Positions 32,701-43,791 of a stretch of DNA of 64,000 nucleotides are shown here, one piece after another. Position 1 is the first letter of the stretch. Each line of letters opens with the position of its first letter. The translations under genes were made by a program, and so were the position numbers. This DNA is from Leptasterias polaris. Its lineage: Eukaryota; Echinodermata; Asteroidea; Forcipulatida; Asteriidae. The stretch covers positions 124,001 to 188,000 of the forward strand of contig JAZGTN010000213.1 in the NCBI GenBank assembly GCA_037783415.1, given 5' to 3'. The notes under the pieces were generated by a model. That model made no database searches. It was not told the DNA's origin and saw only the letters and a list, made by a program, of their open reading frames with translations.

Positions 32701-35700
32701 TGGGTGATGAGAAGCAATTATAGTTAAGTGTCTTGCTCAAGGACACAAGTGTCACGACCGGGACTCGAACCCACACTCTGCTGATCAGAAACACCAGAGC
32801 TTGGATCCGGTGCTCTTATCCGCTCGGCCACGACACGCTAAACCCCTGGAAGTGTGACTTTGAAATATCCAAATATATAGAATATTTTAATTAGTCTTTT
32901 GTTGTACACAGCTTCTACAGCGCTGGTTGATCCATTGTGTGTTAGAGACTACGCATAGCGCGCTGTCAAAAGATGCATCAAGTCATAGAGCAACCAGTCC
33001 CCTCTCATTCTACTTTGATCTTGTGATATCTCTAACTGTAAGCAGTTTAGGGTGACCACGTAAAAACATGATTCATTTGAAGTGGATTGCATCAAAGTAC
33101 TTGCATTTTGACATGCGCATACTAAGAGCGCCCTAAAAGCTCAACATTTTTAACATGCGTAAGTGCAGAGCAGTCACTTTTGGTGAGACAATCAGCATTT
33201 TTCAGTGCTTTCCCTTCCAGGGGTTAGTGACGAGTGGTATCGATACGGCATGCTGCCCATTGGTAGGGAGGCTGGCTTGGATCGTGATTGGTCACACCAT
33301 TCAGATCTCAGATGAATTTAGAATTTTGATTTACAATTCACCACCGGACATTCATTTTGTCACCAGGTTCAAATGTTAACGATGGATTAACCCTTCATGA
33401 CCTCGGCGTTGGCCCTAACGGTGCAGTCCAGATGGAGATCTCCTCAGCTGATCCCGTGAATAATCCCCTGAAATCACTTAAGCCTAAGCCATCATACATC
33501 ATGCCTGACGTCATTACTGTTAAAGTACAGAGAGGTAAGTGGTAGAAAAATTATTCTCTGACAAGGTTAGACTGTTAGTCATTGTTTTGACGCTTAGCCG
33601 AGAACCCATCAATAGCCTGTAATTGTAGCCTGTAATTGTAATTCTAGATACCCCTGCAGTAAACAGCGTCAATCTTCCAAATCAACTGATATGAGTTTAT
33701 GTAGGATCCCCACTGCCTAAATTTTCCAAAATCAACCAATATATTAGTATACGTCAATCCTCAAAAATTAGACGATAAGTACGAGTTGTGAAGCATTACC
33801 TCTGTCTCTGACAGACAATTGTCAAACATGCCTCGATTCTTCTGTTCCGTGCCTCATCCTGATTTTCCCAGATGATTTTGAAAGATTCTGAAAGGTTAAA
33901 AAAGGGAACACTAGCTGGCAGCACACTTACCTGTTAGCTACCATCTTGTGTTGCAAGTTCTTTAGAGAGATACTGCCATCAGAAATTGTCAACTTTGTGG
34001 AAATATTGTTGAATATGGTTTTATTGACATAGGCAGAAATTTGTAATTTGGCGTGTTGGTGCAGCAAGGCCGTAACTCGATTCTGCAACAAAGTGGTATT
34101 TTGCTCGAACATGCTCTGTGCAACAATAGCATACTTCAGCGTCCATTGACTTCGAGCGTACATCTGTGTTATTTCAAGCAAGATGCATGTACAACCTTTT
34201 GACTTTCTAAAACTCGCATTTCATATAAGGCCAAGTAAAACAAAATACCAGTTGATCGTCCCCGCCCGCATCCTTTTTTGAGGCCGCATCCTTTTTTTTT
34301 TTTTTTTTATTTTTCCTAAAAAAGACAATATTTGTTTGTATTTTTAATCCACCCTTGACATAATTTTTTTAAATTTTTGATGTAAACTTACCTCATGCAA
34401 CAAATAGATATAAAGAAAGTTAGCGGTGATTTCAAACTGAAGAATTGGTGGCCTGTTTGAATTGAAATACTTGGCGGCCATCTTGGGAAAAAAATAAAAA
34501 ATAAAAAATAAAAAGGCCCTCATCCTCCTCTTTTTGGAAAAATCAGGACGATCAACTGGTATTCTTTTTTATTTCGCCTAAACGACAATTAAACATATCA
34601 CATACATACATATTACAATTTTCAATTTTTTTATTTATTTTTTATATTTTTGGTCATTGAGTTATTTAGTTTTTTTCTAAAATTTATGCACCCTGTTTTA
34701 ATGAAATGTTAACAAATGAGTTCAAATAATAAGCCACAAGGAAAACTGACTGGGTAGATTTTAAACGATTTTGGGTTGAACAAAGAAAAGTTGACTAGAG
34801 TTCAAGTTAACATTTACAGGAGGCAGTAAATTTTGTCAAAGCAAATGTCATATAATAGTTGTTTTAAGATTTAAACACTTTTCGTGATTTTTATTTATTT
34901 TCACAGATGGTGTTCAAGAGGACATTGTAGTAGAGATTGAACGTTCCATGCAACACAAACCATTCCTGGGTGGCTACCGTCACCGCAACACAGGCACAGA
35001 ATTCTTCCATGCCTCGGCTCAGACCAGACCAAAGTCCCGCAAGGACAACGGCACTGAGAAGAACTGCCGCGAGACGCAGACGGTCAAACACAGGAACGTC
35101 AGACAACAGAGCAAGATCAATACCTCCACGCAGATGACAATGATTGGTTGCTATGTGTCCAACATGACCGATAAACTGATGGTGCCTGGGAAGTATCAAA
35201 CGGCCGAGGAGTATCATTCCATCAGATTGAAGAAGGTAAAATTTTCATCGTCAAATCCAAATTTCATCAGCTCAGTGCTATACTGTCAGTGGTTGCAAGT
35301 TCATATCTGTAATAATCAGTAAGTGAAAAATGCGTTTAAGTTTGAAAAAATAAGTCAAAATTCACAAGTAAATGTTTTTCTTAGAAATCTAATATTTCTT
35401 TTGGCCAAACAATTACTTTGAGGACCACTCTTGATCAATAAACTCCATTACCAGGAGCTCCAAAATATGCAAAAGCAATTTGATGAAACCCAAGCAAATT
35501 GCACTAATGACCTTATAGTTCTGAGCAGACGATCTGTTCCTTGGAAACATTGAGAGGATGGAGGTCTTTGATAAACAAATTCCTGAAGGAAAAAATGGGC
35601 AAGGAAAAAAATTCCAGTTATTTTCTGAATTGGAAATATACCGGAATAGACGGTTTGAACCCACAAACACGTCACCAAGCTGGAACAGAAAACTGAAGAA

Positions 35701-38700
35701 ATGTCACTGTGTGGAGACTCTTTGAAAGCATCCTCATGGAGGGAGATGGCACTAGTTGATGATGATTCAAGCTCTCATTTTGTGGACCTCACATCCTTGA
35801 CACTCTGTGAAATCTGTCTTTCCCATTACACTCTGCATCACCTCATAAAAATAGAATAGTCGAGAGTTCATCTCATGATAATATATTCTGCTAAAATGCA
35901 CTCATCACTTTAAAAGCTCTTCATGGCCTTCCTCCCAACTATGTATCTGATCTTCTGCATAAATATATTCCTGTTTGTCCTCTTCGTTCTGCTGGCCAAT
36001 CCAAACTGCTTTTTCCACTAAATTCTATGGTCAAAGAGCCTTCTTCTTCATTGCACATTAGTTATGGAATGACTTACCCCCCATATTTGTAAGCTGACTG
36101 TCTTCAAATTTTCAATGGACTTTTAAAGACGCATTTGTTTGAGTCTAACATTCAATGTTTTATGTTGTGCTCCTGCCGCTATATGAATGTCTCGTGTTAT
36201 CATTATTATATGCATCCAAGTGTTATTATTTTATGCAACCAATATTTGTATAAATATCAGTGTATTTATTTTGTATTTAGGTCATCATACTGCAGTCTTA
36301 TTTCCGGCGGTGGCAAGCCAAGCGTCAGGTCGCGAGGCTTCGGGTAGATCTCACTAAACGTATGGAGTGGGAGAGGAAAGAAGCCATGCGCAAAGTGAAG
36401 GAGAAGGAAGATCGCATCCGTAGGGAGTTTGAGAAACGGATGAACCCCCGCACTAAGGAGGACTTTGATCTGCTGTATCATGCACTGGAAAGTAAGTACA
36501 GGTTTGGGTTTCCTTAACCACTTTCATTGGTATTTTTAAAAAGAGAAGAAAAACAAAGTCGACAAAAGAAAAGACAAAAAGAGGGGACCTTCCTTTCCTT
36601 GAAAATGTTAGGCCCAGTCCTATTCCAGGGAGAATGATTGGCATCCCTTTTGTTGGTGGAACTGTCTTATCTTAATCCCTTACAAAATGCTATACATTAT
36701 TTGTAATCCCCCACACAGTTCGTTGTACATTTTGCTTTGTACACTACCACACCGTGATTGTGATTGTGATTGAGAAGACCGGCTAAGTGTTATATTTTCA
36801 ATCCTGGTCAATCCTGGGAAGTATGTTGACATTTGCTTCTGGTACAGATGGGCTCACAGTTCAGGGCCCAATTTCATAGAGCTGCTTAAGCAGAAAATGT
36901 TGCCTAAAAAATGTCTGCTAAGCAACAATAAGCAGGATACCAGTCACAGATGCAACATGTGAGATGGTATTTTAGCTGGTAACCTTTTTTTGGTAAGCAT
37001 ATATTTTGTTGTGCTTAGCTAATTTTTATGCTTAAGCAGCTCTATGAAATTAGGCCCTGATTGACATCAGTATAAGCAATTAAACAGTTATACTGAAGTC
37101 ACAAGTGCCGTTCATAAACCTAGATGCACAACCCCAGTGTTATCCATATAGTATACTTTTTAACTACTGGATTCATTTTACAACAACAGAATGGCGCAAG
37201 GAGGAGCTGGACCAGATCGATGCTTCGTTGAGCGGGCCGAAACGGAAGGCTGCCCTTTGTCACCTACTGGACCAGGAGACTCAGCTGATCGCCTCTATCG
37301 GTCGCCACAAACTGGAGGCAGACACTGAGAACAAACAACGTGCTATACAGAGCTTCCTGGATAAGGTAGAGCACTTGCTCCATATCTCTAGAACAGCCTC
37401 CCATACAAAAAACCACTGTGCCCAGTCGTTAGAAGAGCTCAAAAAAGCAGTAACAATAAAATAGCCATTTGAAGATAAGGTCAACGATTGGTAGCTCTAG
37501 ATACTCCAAAAGTGAACGACCTTAAAAACTTGGTGAGAAGCACTGCAGCTGTTAATAGTATAAACTATTTTGAGAAAGTATTTGTCTTCGAAGTAATATG
37601 GTTTGGAAAAAATTTCACCCCAAAACGTTTGAGTCTGAGAAACGATTCATGCATGACTCGTTTCTCAGATTTATAATGGTTGGTGTCCGTTCGCGATTGC
37701 TGCAGTCCCTGCTTTTTGGGGCTAAATGTGGATGGATCTGAGTTTTTCACCGTTTTCTTCAATTGTATCCTTCTTTATAATTTTGCCTATTGTAACAGGG
37801 CCAAAAATCAAGTCAGGAAACAGCATTATGATGAAGATGTAATGTTTAATTTCCATTTTTCCACAGTGGAAACCGCGCGCAGCCAGCGCTGTACAAAACG
37901 ATATCTTTAAAACTTTACTCCTCACCGAATGATCTCTTGCAACCAACTGAATTAAGATTATGAAAAAGACCCACAGGAATCAAGTACTGCATTCCTGGGC
38001 TATGACTAAGCTACTGAATAAACATGAAACAACTATAAATACAAAGGAATATGCAAATGAGTCTTGAGTGCTGCTTGTGGTCACTCAAGTTCCAATAAAC
38101 AATGACATAAGGATAAGGTTAAGATTGAACTTTCCCACAGATCCAATAAACTGCAAATTTGAAGATGTTAGAATGGCATGAATGAAAAAGAAAAGTAAAT
38201 ATGATAGAGTAAATATACCTATTTGTTAAGTAATAGAGAATTAAGCAACCTAAGCAGAGAAAACAAGACCATACATTTTTCACCTGTCACACTATGAATC
38301 AGCATTATGTTGACAAAAACAATCGATGACCCTACCTTTTAATTACAGAGAAAACAGGGTTTCCAAAATATGGAATAGGGCATCCGAGAATGTTCACAAA
38401 ATTGTGGTCGCAAAGTAAAAGACCTTCAGCATGAAAGTTACTTTTGTTTTACAGTGAGTTACCAAAACTAAATGATCATTCAATTGATTTCAATAGTTCA
38501 AATTTAAAATTTACTCTTATTATTATTTTCTTTGTAATGACAGGCTGCTGCCCCGAAAAAGTGGCGCGCGCACGACGGCAAATTCACCGAAATGGACACT
38601 GCATACACCATAAGGGCGCGTGAACTACGTGATATCTACAAAAGCCTCAACATGAAGTACCTGACACAAGATGAACGATTGGATGTACTACTGACTCTCA

Positions 38701-41700
38701 AACACACAGTCAAGGTAAAAATACAACTCCAATGAAAGTGTAATTGTATGAAATATCTTGGAATGTAAATTTGTAATATGTAGGGGGAGAGCTTTTTGGA
38801 GACATTATTCTAGTGTGCCAAATGGGGGCGGACTGCCTCAAAGCATGGACATGGTAGAACATGTATTTTAAAATCAGAATAGACCTTTCTATTGCAACGT
38901 CACAGCCCGAGTTTTTGCCAACCGAGGTTGGAAAATTATGGAAAGCCATAACTGCAAATCAAAAACAGATAGCTAAGTTTGTAGCAATGTTACACAAATA
39001 TTCAAAAATAGCTTTGAATTTGTTGGAAACGAATCAACCAATCAATTCACGAATCTTTACAGAAAATGTTGCATTTGGTCACAGCATTTTTTAACACAAT
39101 TGAATGTTTTGCTAACATTCGGCCGTCCATGCCAACCGGCGCACTTTGTTTATCAACAAAAGAAAGGTCTATAGTCTGACGGTGTCCGTCGCCATGCTTT
39201 TCCATGCTTTTTTTTTTTTAAATGTTTATTTTTTTATTTTATTTTTTTCAGGAGCATGACTGTAAGCTGACACAGGAGATAATTGAGCTGATAGACAGAG
39301 AGGCAGACCTCTTGATGAGAGGGGTGAAGGACACCAACCTGGAAGGGTTGCGTAAACGTATCGCGACACTCTTCTTGCAGTATGTCAAGACACCAACATT
39401 CAATGCAGAGGCAGCTAGACTGCTAAAGGTAAAACCTTTGATAAAAGCTGTGCAATTCCTCTGGGAGAAAAAATGAAGATTTTTTTAAACACATGTTTAA
39501 AGTTAGCATTATAGATTGGTATTTGTCAGCGTAATGCTGATTTGTATGCACATTTTTATAGAAAGATACGATTAAGTCACATGTGAAAGTTTCAGCTGAA
39601 AACAGTGTCTACTTATTGAGAAAACAGCCAAAAATGTGTGGTATTTTTGCGAGATTGTCAAATCCATCTACGTTTAGCGAGGTGACAGCAAGTACCAACC
39701 GCATCTCTGGCCGTAGCATTCGCAAACTGATCTCAAAAGTCTGAAATCAAACATTCAATTCATGCATAAATGTTTTCTCAGATTCAAATGTTTTTTTGGG
39801 GAAAATTATCCAAACCATGTTAATATACTATCAACAGCTGCGATGCTTCTCACCAAATAAGTTTTTATGGTCGTTAATATTAGGAGTGTTTACAAATCAA
39901 TGACCCTACCTTTAAACTTATTAATTTATTTGCGGCTCCTGATGTTTGATTTAAAAATGCTAAAAATGTTGGTTTTTGAAAAGTTTATATAAACAACCTT
40001 CGAAGTTGATTGTACTGAACACGAACCAATTTTGCTGACAACTTAGAACTGCCATGTCCAATGCCTACTTGAGTCAGGCAACGGTTACCCGGTATGTAGT
40101 ATTGCTTACTATTCCTGAAATTGTATTTTTATCAAGCGTTCTCCCTTAACAGTGGCCGGCTGGCAAAATGCTAGTTAAAACTCACAAAGACCAGTCACAA
40201 TTCACTCCGGGGGGTCCGGCTGGATAATCCAGTGCTGAAAGCATCCCTACTGTATTTGAAATATTGACTAGTGAAAAAGCTGAAGGACTAGTGAACTGAA
40301 TAGCTAACTGGTCGTGCTGGCCAGTCACTAAAAAAGTTAAGGTTAAACCCTGTAAATTCTAAAACCCTAAACATTTTTAATTTGAATTTTGACCACTTTG
40401 ATTTTAGGTTCCACAAGATCCGTCCACCCTGCGCAAGAACATTTACTTCTGCCCAAGCTGCAACAGCTACCTGCCCTCCACGGAGTTCCAGCTGGCGTCC
40501 AATTCACGCATGGTCGGGCGGTGCCGCCACTGCCAGAAGCTGGACAACGACGCCCGGGTGCGCCAGGACTACAGCCACTACCGCTACATGCTCAAGTCAC
40601 TGCGCAAGTCGGAGGAAGCTATGAACGACGGGTCACGTATTGCTTTCCTGTTGCAGGTATGGAGTTTGTCTCTAGTTAATAGACTTAATCGTAAAAAACG
40701 AACTTCCAAAGGCCTTGTCACACGAGGCAACTTTTACAGGCTACTTGGAGGCAACCAACTGCAATGCATGCTTTTTCAAACAATGTCTCACGATTCCCAA
40801 GAAAAATCTGTGAACATTCAAATGCGAATGGCTCTTCTTCATGGAGATTGCCTTGAACTGGTTGCCTGTTAATTGCCTCATGTCACATGGCCCTAAACAT
40901 CGGCATGCATTTTGAATTTAGCCTCAAATGTCTCTGGCTGCCTCAGAGGCATCTATTTTACAAGATGCCTCACTGGCATCCATTTTATTTGATGCCTCAC
41001 TGGCATCCATTTTATTTGATGCCTCACTGGCATCCATTTTACATGTTGCCTCACTGGCATCCATTTTTGATTCCTCACTGACATCCATTTTACATGATGC
41101 CTCACTGGCATCCATTTTACATGATGCCTCACTGGCATCCATTGTACATAATGCTTCACTGGCATTCATTTTACATGATGCCTCACTGGCATCCATTTTT
41201 CATGATGCCTCAATGGCATCCATTTCGCTTGATGCCTCACTGGCATCCATTTTACATGATGCCTCACTGTCATCTATTTTACATGATGCCTCACTGGCAT
41301 TCATTTTATATGATGCCTCACTGGCATCTATTTTAGATGATTTTTTTAAGGCATGACAAAAATTAGTATTTAGGGTTAACAAAAAGTTATATCATTAATG
41401 TTTGTAAATGTGAGTGTCATGGAGTATCCATTGAACACCCTTTTTTGATTTTACAGGAGGGTGATCTGCGCTACCTGGTTGAAAACATCTGGGGCTCGCA
41501 GAGCGCACTCAGTGCGTGGACTGACTTGTACGATCTGGTGCTAGTGCGTTGGGATAAAGACGAGGAGTGGTCTCCGTGGAATTGCATCCTGCTCACCAAG
41601 GATGAGACAACGACCCATGTTCAAATTGAAGAGCTGGAAAAGGTGAGAATTTTTCTTAAAAGGGTGTTCAGGTTGGTGTAGAGGTATCTTTTCTGAAGTG

Positions 41701-42418
41701 TAAATCTGTAAACATTTAGGGAGTTTTTTCTTGTGGCCATGTTTACTCCCCTGCCACTTGGCGCTCTTTCCTTACATTGCTTGCAAAGAAATTCGGCTGC
41801 TTGCCTCGGTAAAAAACGAATGATCATCGCAAAGGCAGTATTCGATGCTAAGAAGGGCCATGAATTTGAGCCCTGGTCAATTGTACCACTCTGCATTACG
41901 GGAAAGCTCCATTAAAGAAAGAGGCTAAAATGAAACATCCTTTTCGTCTGACAACTCACACCTGTTATCCCCATGTAATTCCTTTTCCAAACTGTGAACT
42001 TAATTAGATCATGCACGAACTAGTAGGGCTGCTGACTGCCCCATGCAGATTAACTGCTCATCCATTAAGTTTAATGACCCAAGTAAATCAATGTAAACAC
42101 ACCCACTCTGTGAAAAGGATGTAAACTCAGAAATTCTTTAAGGGAGCTTTCCCGTAATGGACTGGTTTCCTGTTAATTTTATACTGAGGAAAATTTTGAG
42201 AAAAATTTGAGTACAATGCGTTATCCCTTTCCCCCTTTTTTTGTTTCATCTAGGGTTATGGCCGGGTCTTCTGCCACAAGGTGAACACCAAGCACACCCT
42301 CGCACGGAACTACTTCTCTCGTCTTCCTGGAATGGCTGAACACATGAGAACAAGAGCCAACCAACCCAAGCCAGGCAATGGCATTATAGCTCAAGCAGTA
42401 GCGCCTACCAGGGCATAG
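28981..42418 (+). CDS. IQUB: IQ and ubiquitin-like domain-containing protein (IQUB), 11 coding exons
   Basis: Ciliary/flagellar protein; in mammals IQUB belongs to the radial spoke 1 region of sperm axonemes. Exons: 28981-29764, 31891-32025, 33367-33534, 34907-35235, 36281-36491, 37190-37365, 38544-38714, 39252-39428, 40408-40656, 41457-41642, 42254-42418. All have GT-AG borders and matching phase; total 2,751 nt, 916 residues, stop TAG at 42416. Order: acidic N-terminal tail (1-261), ubiquitin-like fold (about 262-335), conserved segment ending RLKK (363-472), IQ motif (about 473-495), helical region, then CPSC...CRHC (732-759) and the C-terminal domain. It is longer than the vertebrate protein (about 790 residues), mainly in the N-terminal tail. 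A TTTTCAG acceptor at 28934-28940 implies a non-coding first exon upstream. Confidence 0.9.
30616..31399 (+). mobile_element. Non-LTR retrotransposon (LINE) reverse-transcriptase 3' fragment
   Basis: Inside IQUB intron 1. An open frame with no stops or shifts begins at about 30,616 ([15 protein letters not shown]) and encodes the end of a reverse transcriptase plus its C-terminal region: [89 protein letters not shown]. The catalytic core with the FxDD box and the endonuclease are absent (5' truncation). The clade is uncertain. The intact frame suggests a fairly young insertion. Confidence 0.85.
31433..31857 (+). mobile_element. tRNA-derived SINE (family A), most complete copy
   Basis: The head resembles a type II tRNA (A box GTGGCCGAGTGGATAAG, B box GGTTCGAGTCC) but lacks acceptor pairing at its end. 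Body: AAGCAAGACACTTAGCC, GGATGGGACATAAAGCC, ACGTAAAAGAACCCAGTGC. Tail: GCGCTATATAAGAAGCCACT then (ATT)n. About 425 bp, directly downstream of the LINE fragment. It is a SINE, not a functional tRNA gene. Confidence 0.88.
31891..33534 (+). CDS. IQUB: IQUB ubiquitin-like domain exons
   Basis: Two exons (31891-32025 and 33367-33534) encode [18 protein letters not shown], then [14 protein letters not shown], then [19 protein letters not shown], a clear ubiquitin-like beta-grasp pattern. There is no terminal Gly-Gly, so it is not a conjugatable modifier. The intron between them holds a SINE and (TAA)n. Confidence 0.88.
32468..32838 (-). mobile_element. SINE family A copy, long middle variant
   Basis: (TAA)n, GTGGCTTCTTATATAGCGCT, CCCTGGGGAGTATACAGCC, then the tRNA-like head CGCTCGGCCACGACACGC. 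It is within the IQUB UBL intron. Confidence 0.82.
33905..33950. repeat. Fragment of the 'GGCAGCAGACTTACC' hairpin family
   Basis: CACTAGCTGGCAGCACACTT then ACCTGTTAGCTACC is related to the arms at 54,893-55,006 and to 55,855-55,890. Confidence 0.4.
34237..34563. mobile_element. MITE family 'GGCGAAGTAAAAC', copy 2
   Basis: AATACCAGTTGATCGTCCC at the left pairs with GGACGATCAACTGGTATT at the right; contains TTGGCGGCCATCTTGGG and AAAAGGCCCTCATCC. It is flanked by GTAAAACAAA and ATTTCGCC. Confidence 0.78.
35900..36140 (+). pseudogene. Decayed CR1/L2-type LINE 3' end
   Basis: In an IQUB intron just before the IQ exon. The conceptual translation, broken by stops and shifts, reads [16 protein letters not shown], then [15 protein letters not shown], then LWNDLPP, typical of the C-terminal end of CR1/L2-like reverse transcriptases. 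Confidence 0.6.
36281..36491 (+). CDS. IQUB: IQUB IQ-motif exon
   Basis: The exon encodes [20 protein letters not shown], an IQ-type calmodulin-binding helix (hydrophobic-Q-xxxRxxxxR pattern; residues about 473-495), then a charged helix [20 protein letters not shown] decayed LINE 3' end lies just upstream in the intron. Confidence 0.88.
36864..37058. mobile_element. MITE with GGGCCCAATTTC... termini, compact copy
   Basis: AGGGCCCAATTTCATAGAGC plus TGCTTAAGCA at the left pairs with TGCTTAAGCAGCTCTATGAA plus ATTAGGCCCT at the right: ~31-nt arms with one or two mismatches. Confidence 0.85.
37467..37935. repeat. Interspersed repeat in an IQUB intron
   Basis: GAACGACCTTAAAAACTTGG, TGAGAAGCACTGCAGCTGTT and CACCCCAAAACGTTTGAGTC recur, inverted or diverged, near 39,830 and 56,090. 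There are no coding signals. Confidence 0.45.
38879..39176. mobile_element. MITE with AGACCTTTCT ends
   Basis: AATAGACCTTTCTATTG at the left pairs with AAGAAAGGTCTATAG at the right; about 298 bp, in an IQUB intron 75 bp before the 39,252 exon. Confidence 0.65.
39500..39925. repeat. Interspersed repeat (same family as 44,500)
   Basis: CACATGTGAAAGTTTCAGC, CAGTGTCTACTTATTGAG, ATCCATCTACGTTTAGCG and CGCATCTCTGGCCGTAGCAT match the 44.5 kb copy. Its right part (CTTCTCACCAAATAAG, GGTCGTTAATATTAGG) matches 37,467-37,560 in reverse. Confidence 0.5.
40408..42418 (+). CDS. IQUB: IQUB C-terminal exons with CxxC...CxxC
   Basis: Three exons (40408-40656, 41457-41642, 42254-42418). The first has YFCPSC and GRCRHC (Cys 732, 735, 756, 759), a probable zinc-knuckle. 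The second encodes [16 protein letters not shown] and [16 protein letters not shown]. The last encodes the C-terminal [20 protein letters not shown] segment and stop. A 27-bp minisatellite fills the intron between the first two. Confidence 0.88.
40935..41342. repeat. 27-bp minisatellite in an IQUB intron
   Basis: About 15 copies of GATGCCTCACTGGCATCCAT + TTTACAT. Several frames on both strands stay open because 27 is a multiple of three; the frames read e.g. HDASLASIL. The array is flanked by proper splice sites of neighbouring exons, so it is intronic. Confidence 0.95.
41894..42159. mobile_element. MITE family, copy 2 (opposite orientation)
   Basis: Ends CATTACGGGAAAGCTCCATT and AAGGGAGCTTTCCCGTAATG are inverted; it shares CTCACACCTGTTATCCCC and CTGCTCATCCATTAAGTTTA with the copy at 331. 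It is in the last IQUB intron. Confidence 0.78.
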
Positions 42419-42595
42419 ACTGACCTTAATTGACCCCTTGCGCCAACGTCACACGCCTTTACTGTCTGCCCTGCTTGGGAGTCAAATTGCGTGGCGTAAA
42501 ATGCCCACTTGATTTACTGTTATAACACAAGGGGTCATTGACTCCTGAAATGGCGCAACAACCAAGATGATTGTGATTTTATTTAAATTTAGTCA

Positions 42596-42775
42596 GTCGA
42601 CCTTATGCATTGAAGTCACCGAGCTGCCATCTTAGAGGTGAAAAAGATAATGAAACAATGAAAAACACACATCCATGAACATGCGGCATATAGGATGAGC
42701 CAATGAGCAACCTTCTTTTGACCTTTAAGCCAAGGGCACCCTACTCAAATGACGTCATGTGCATAAGGTCTACAC
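42596..42775. mobile_element. MITE (CRE-TIR family), second copy
   Basis: CGACCTTATGCATTGAAGTCA at the left and ATGACGTCATGTGCATAAGG at the right; the internal CCATCTTAGAGGT, ATAATGAAACAATG and CCAATGAGCA are shared with the copy at 48,252. It lies about 180 bp after the IQUB stop codon, so it may be in the 3' UTR. Confidence 0.82.
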
Positions 42776-42899
42776 AACATGTTGAATCAAAAGAGTTGTC
42801 AGCGTGTTGCGATATTGTACACAGTAGATAGGTCTTCTTACAAGCTTGAACCGTATCCGTCCAAAATTTATCAAACACAAGGCCTCATGTCCCCATGAG

Positions 42900-43065
42900 A
42901 AAGGCAGAGACTGTTTTTTCTTTCAAAAAGGGTCCAAGACTCGTTTCTCAAACTTGCAGTGGTTTGGGCCCCGATACTTTAGTTTTTTTCCCTTATAACG
43001 CCTTTCATCCTTTGGTATTGTGGCGCTATATAAATCAAATTATTATTGTTATTATTATCTTAACT
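42900..43065 (+). repeat. SINE/LINE tail-like fragment
   Basis: TGTGGCGCTATATAAATCAA followed by (ATT)n is the common tail form of LINE-mobilised elements here; the upstream part (GGTCCAAGACTCGTTTCTCA) is not assigned. Confidence 0.4.
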
Positions 43066-43154
43066 ACTGATTTGATTACCTTGACTTGAATAGGAGAAAT
43101 CTAAGATGGGTGACCCACCATGATAAATGTTGATCGGATTTGCATTTCCAGGGC

Positions 43155-43362
43155 TCGGCTTAGAGCTGCCAACTCTCCCTGACTTTGTAGAAAGTTCCCT
43201 GAAAATTAACCAATCTTCCATGTTCTGATGAACAAATTTGAAGAAAGTCTTCCAAATTTTGGAAACTTTTTTTCCCTATTATGTGGAATGCAAGAAAAAT
43301 CTCTCCTTGATTGTTGGACAAAATCTCCCCAATTGCGAGATGCAAATGTTGGCAGCTTTGAC
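43155..43362. repeat. Interspersed repeat with inverted ends, copy 2
   Basis: TAGAGCTGCCAACTCTCCCT ... GATGCAAATGTTGGCAGCTT; internal TCTTCCATGTTCTGATGA matches 7.75-7.93 kb in reverse. Confidence 0.6.
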
Positions 43363-43427
43363 TTGACCTAATAACAGAAGCCCCTCGTTTGTTTTGTGGT
43401 AAAAACTGCTTAGGCCTAGAAAAAAAC

Positions 43428-43637
43428 TAGACTTGTTGACAGTTGTTAAATGTTTCTGGTGATGATAGTGTTCCGACTCTCTTTACGATTCTCGCGACAC
43501 TGGGGATTTTCTCGCGAGACTGCTGGCCCCTGCGAGACTACTGCTCAGTGATCTCTCGAGAGCCGAGTGTTTTACGCTATTACTGTGACTCAAACTATCA
43601 CCATGACAATCTTTAACGACTTGTCCACAAGTTTTAG
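43428..43637. mobile_element. MITE, second copy of the TCTCGCGAGA family
   Basis: Left end TAGACTTGTTGACAGTTGTT, right end TTAACGACTTGTCCACAAGT; the interior has TTCTCGCGAGACTGCTGG and TCTCTCGAGAG. The right end has drifted and no clear target duplication remains. Confidence 0.72.
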
Positions 43638-43727
43638 TAAAAACAACTTCTAAACTTAAATATCCAGTAGGCTACTAACTAATTTACTATCTACCGATCA
43701 GTTGTTTTGTTTTTCTTGTCGGATGTA

Positions 43728-43791
43728 AATAAAAAGGACAATTTTAAATTACTTCTGTTGAGTATGTGAATGTAACTGTATGACCAATAAA
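43728..43791 (+). terminator. Candidate IQUB polyadenylation signals
   Basis: AATAAA at 43,728-43,733 and 43,786-43,791, about 1.3 kb after the IQUB stop. The 3' UTR would then contain two MITEs. This is weak evidence, as AATAAA is frequent in AT-rich DNA. Confidence 0.2.

Noticed and set aside
34937..35322. 66-codon and extended frames over the 34,907 exon
   Set aside because: Other-frame or intron-extended readings of the IQUB exon 34907-35235.
40928..41356. 142-codon frame as a repeat protein gene
   Set aside because: 27-bp minisatellite inside an intron of IQUB; no start context or splice support.
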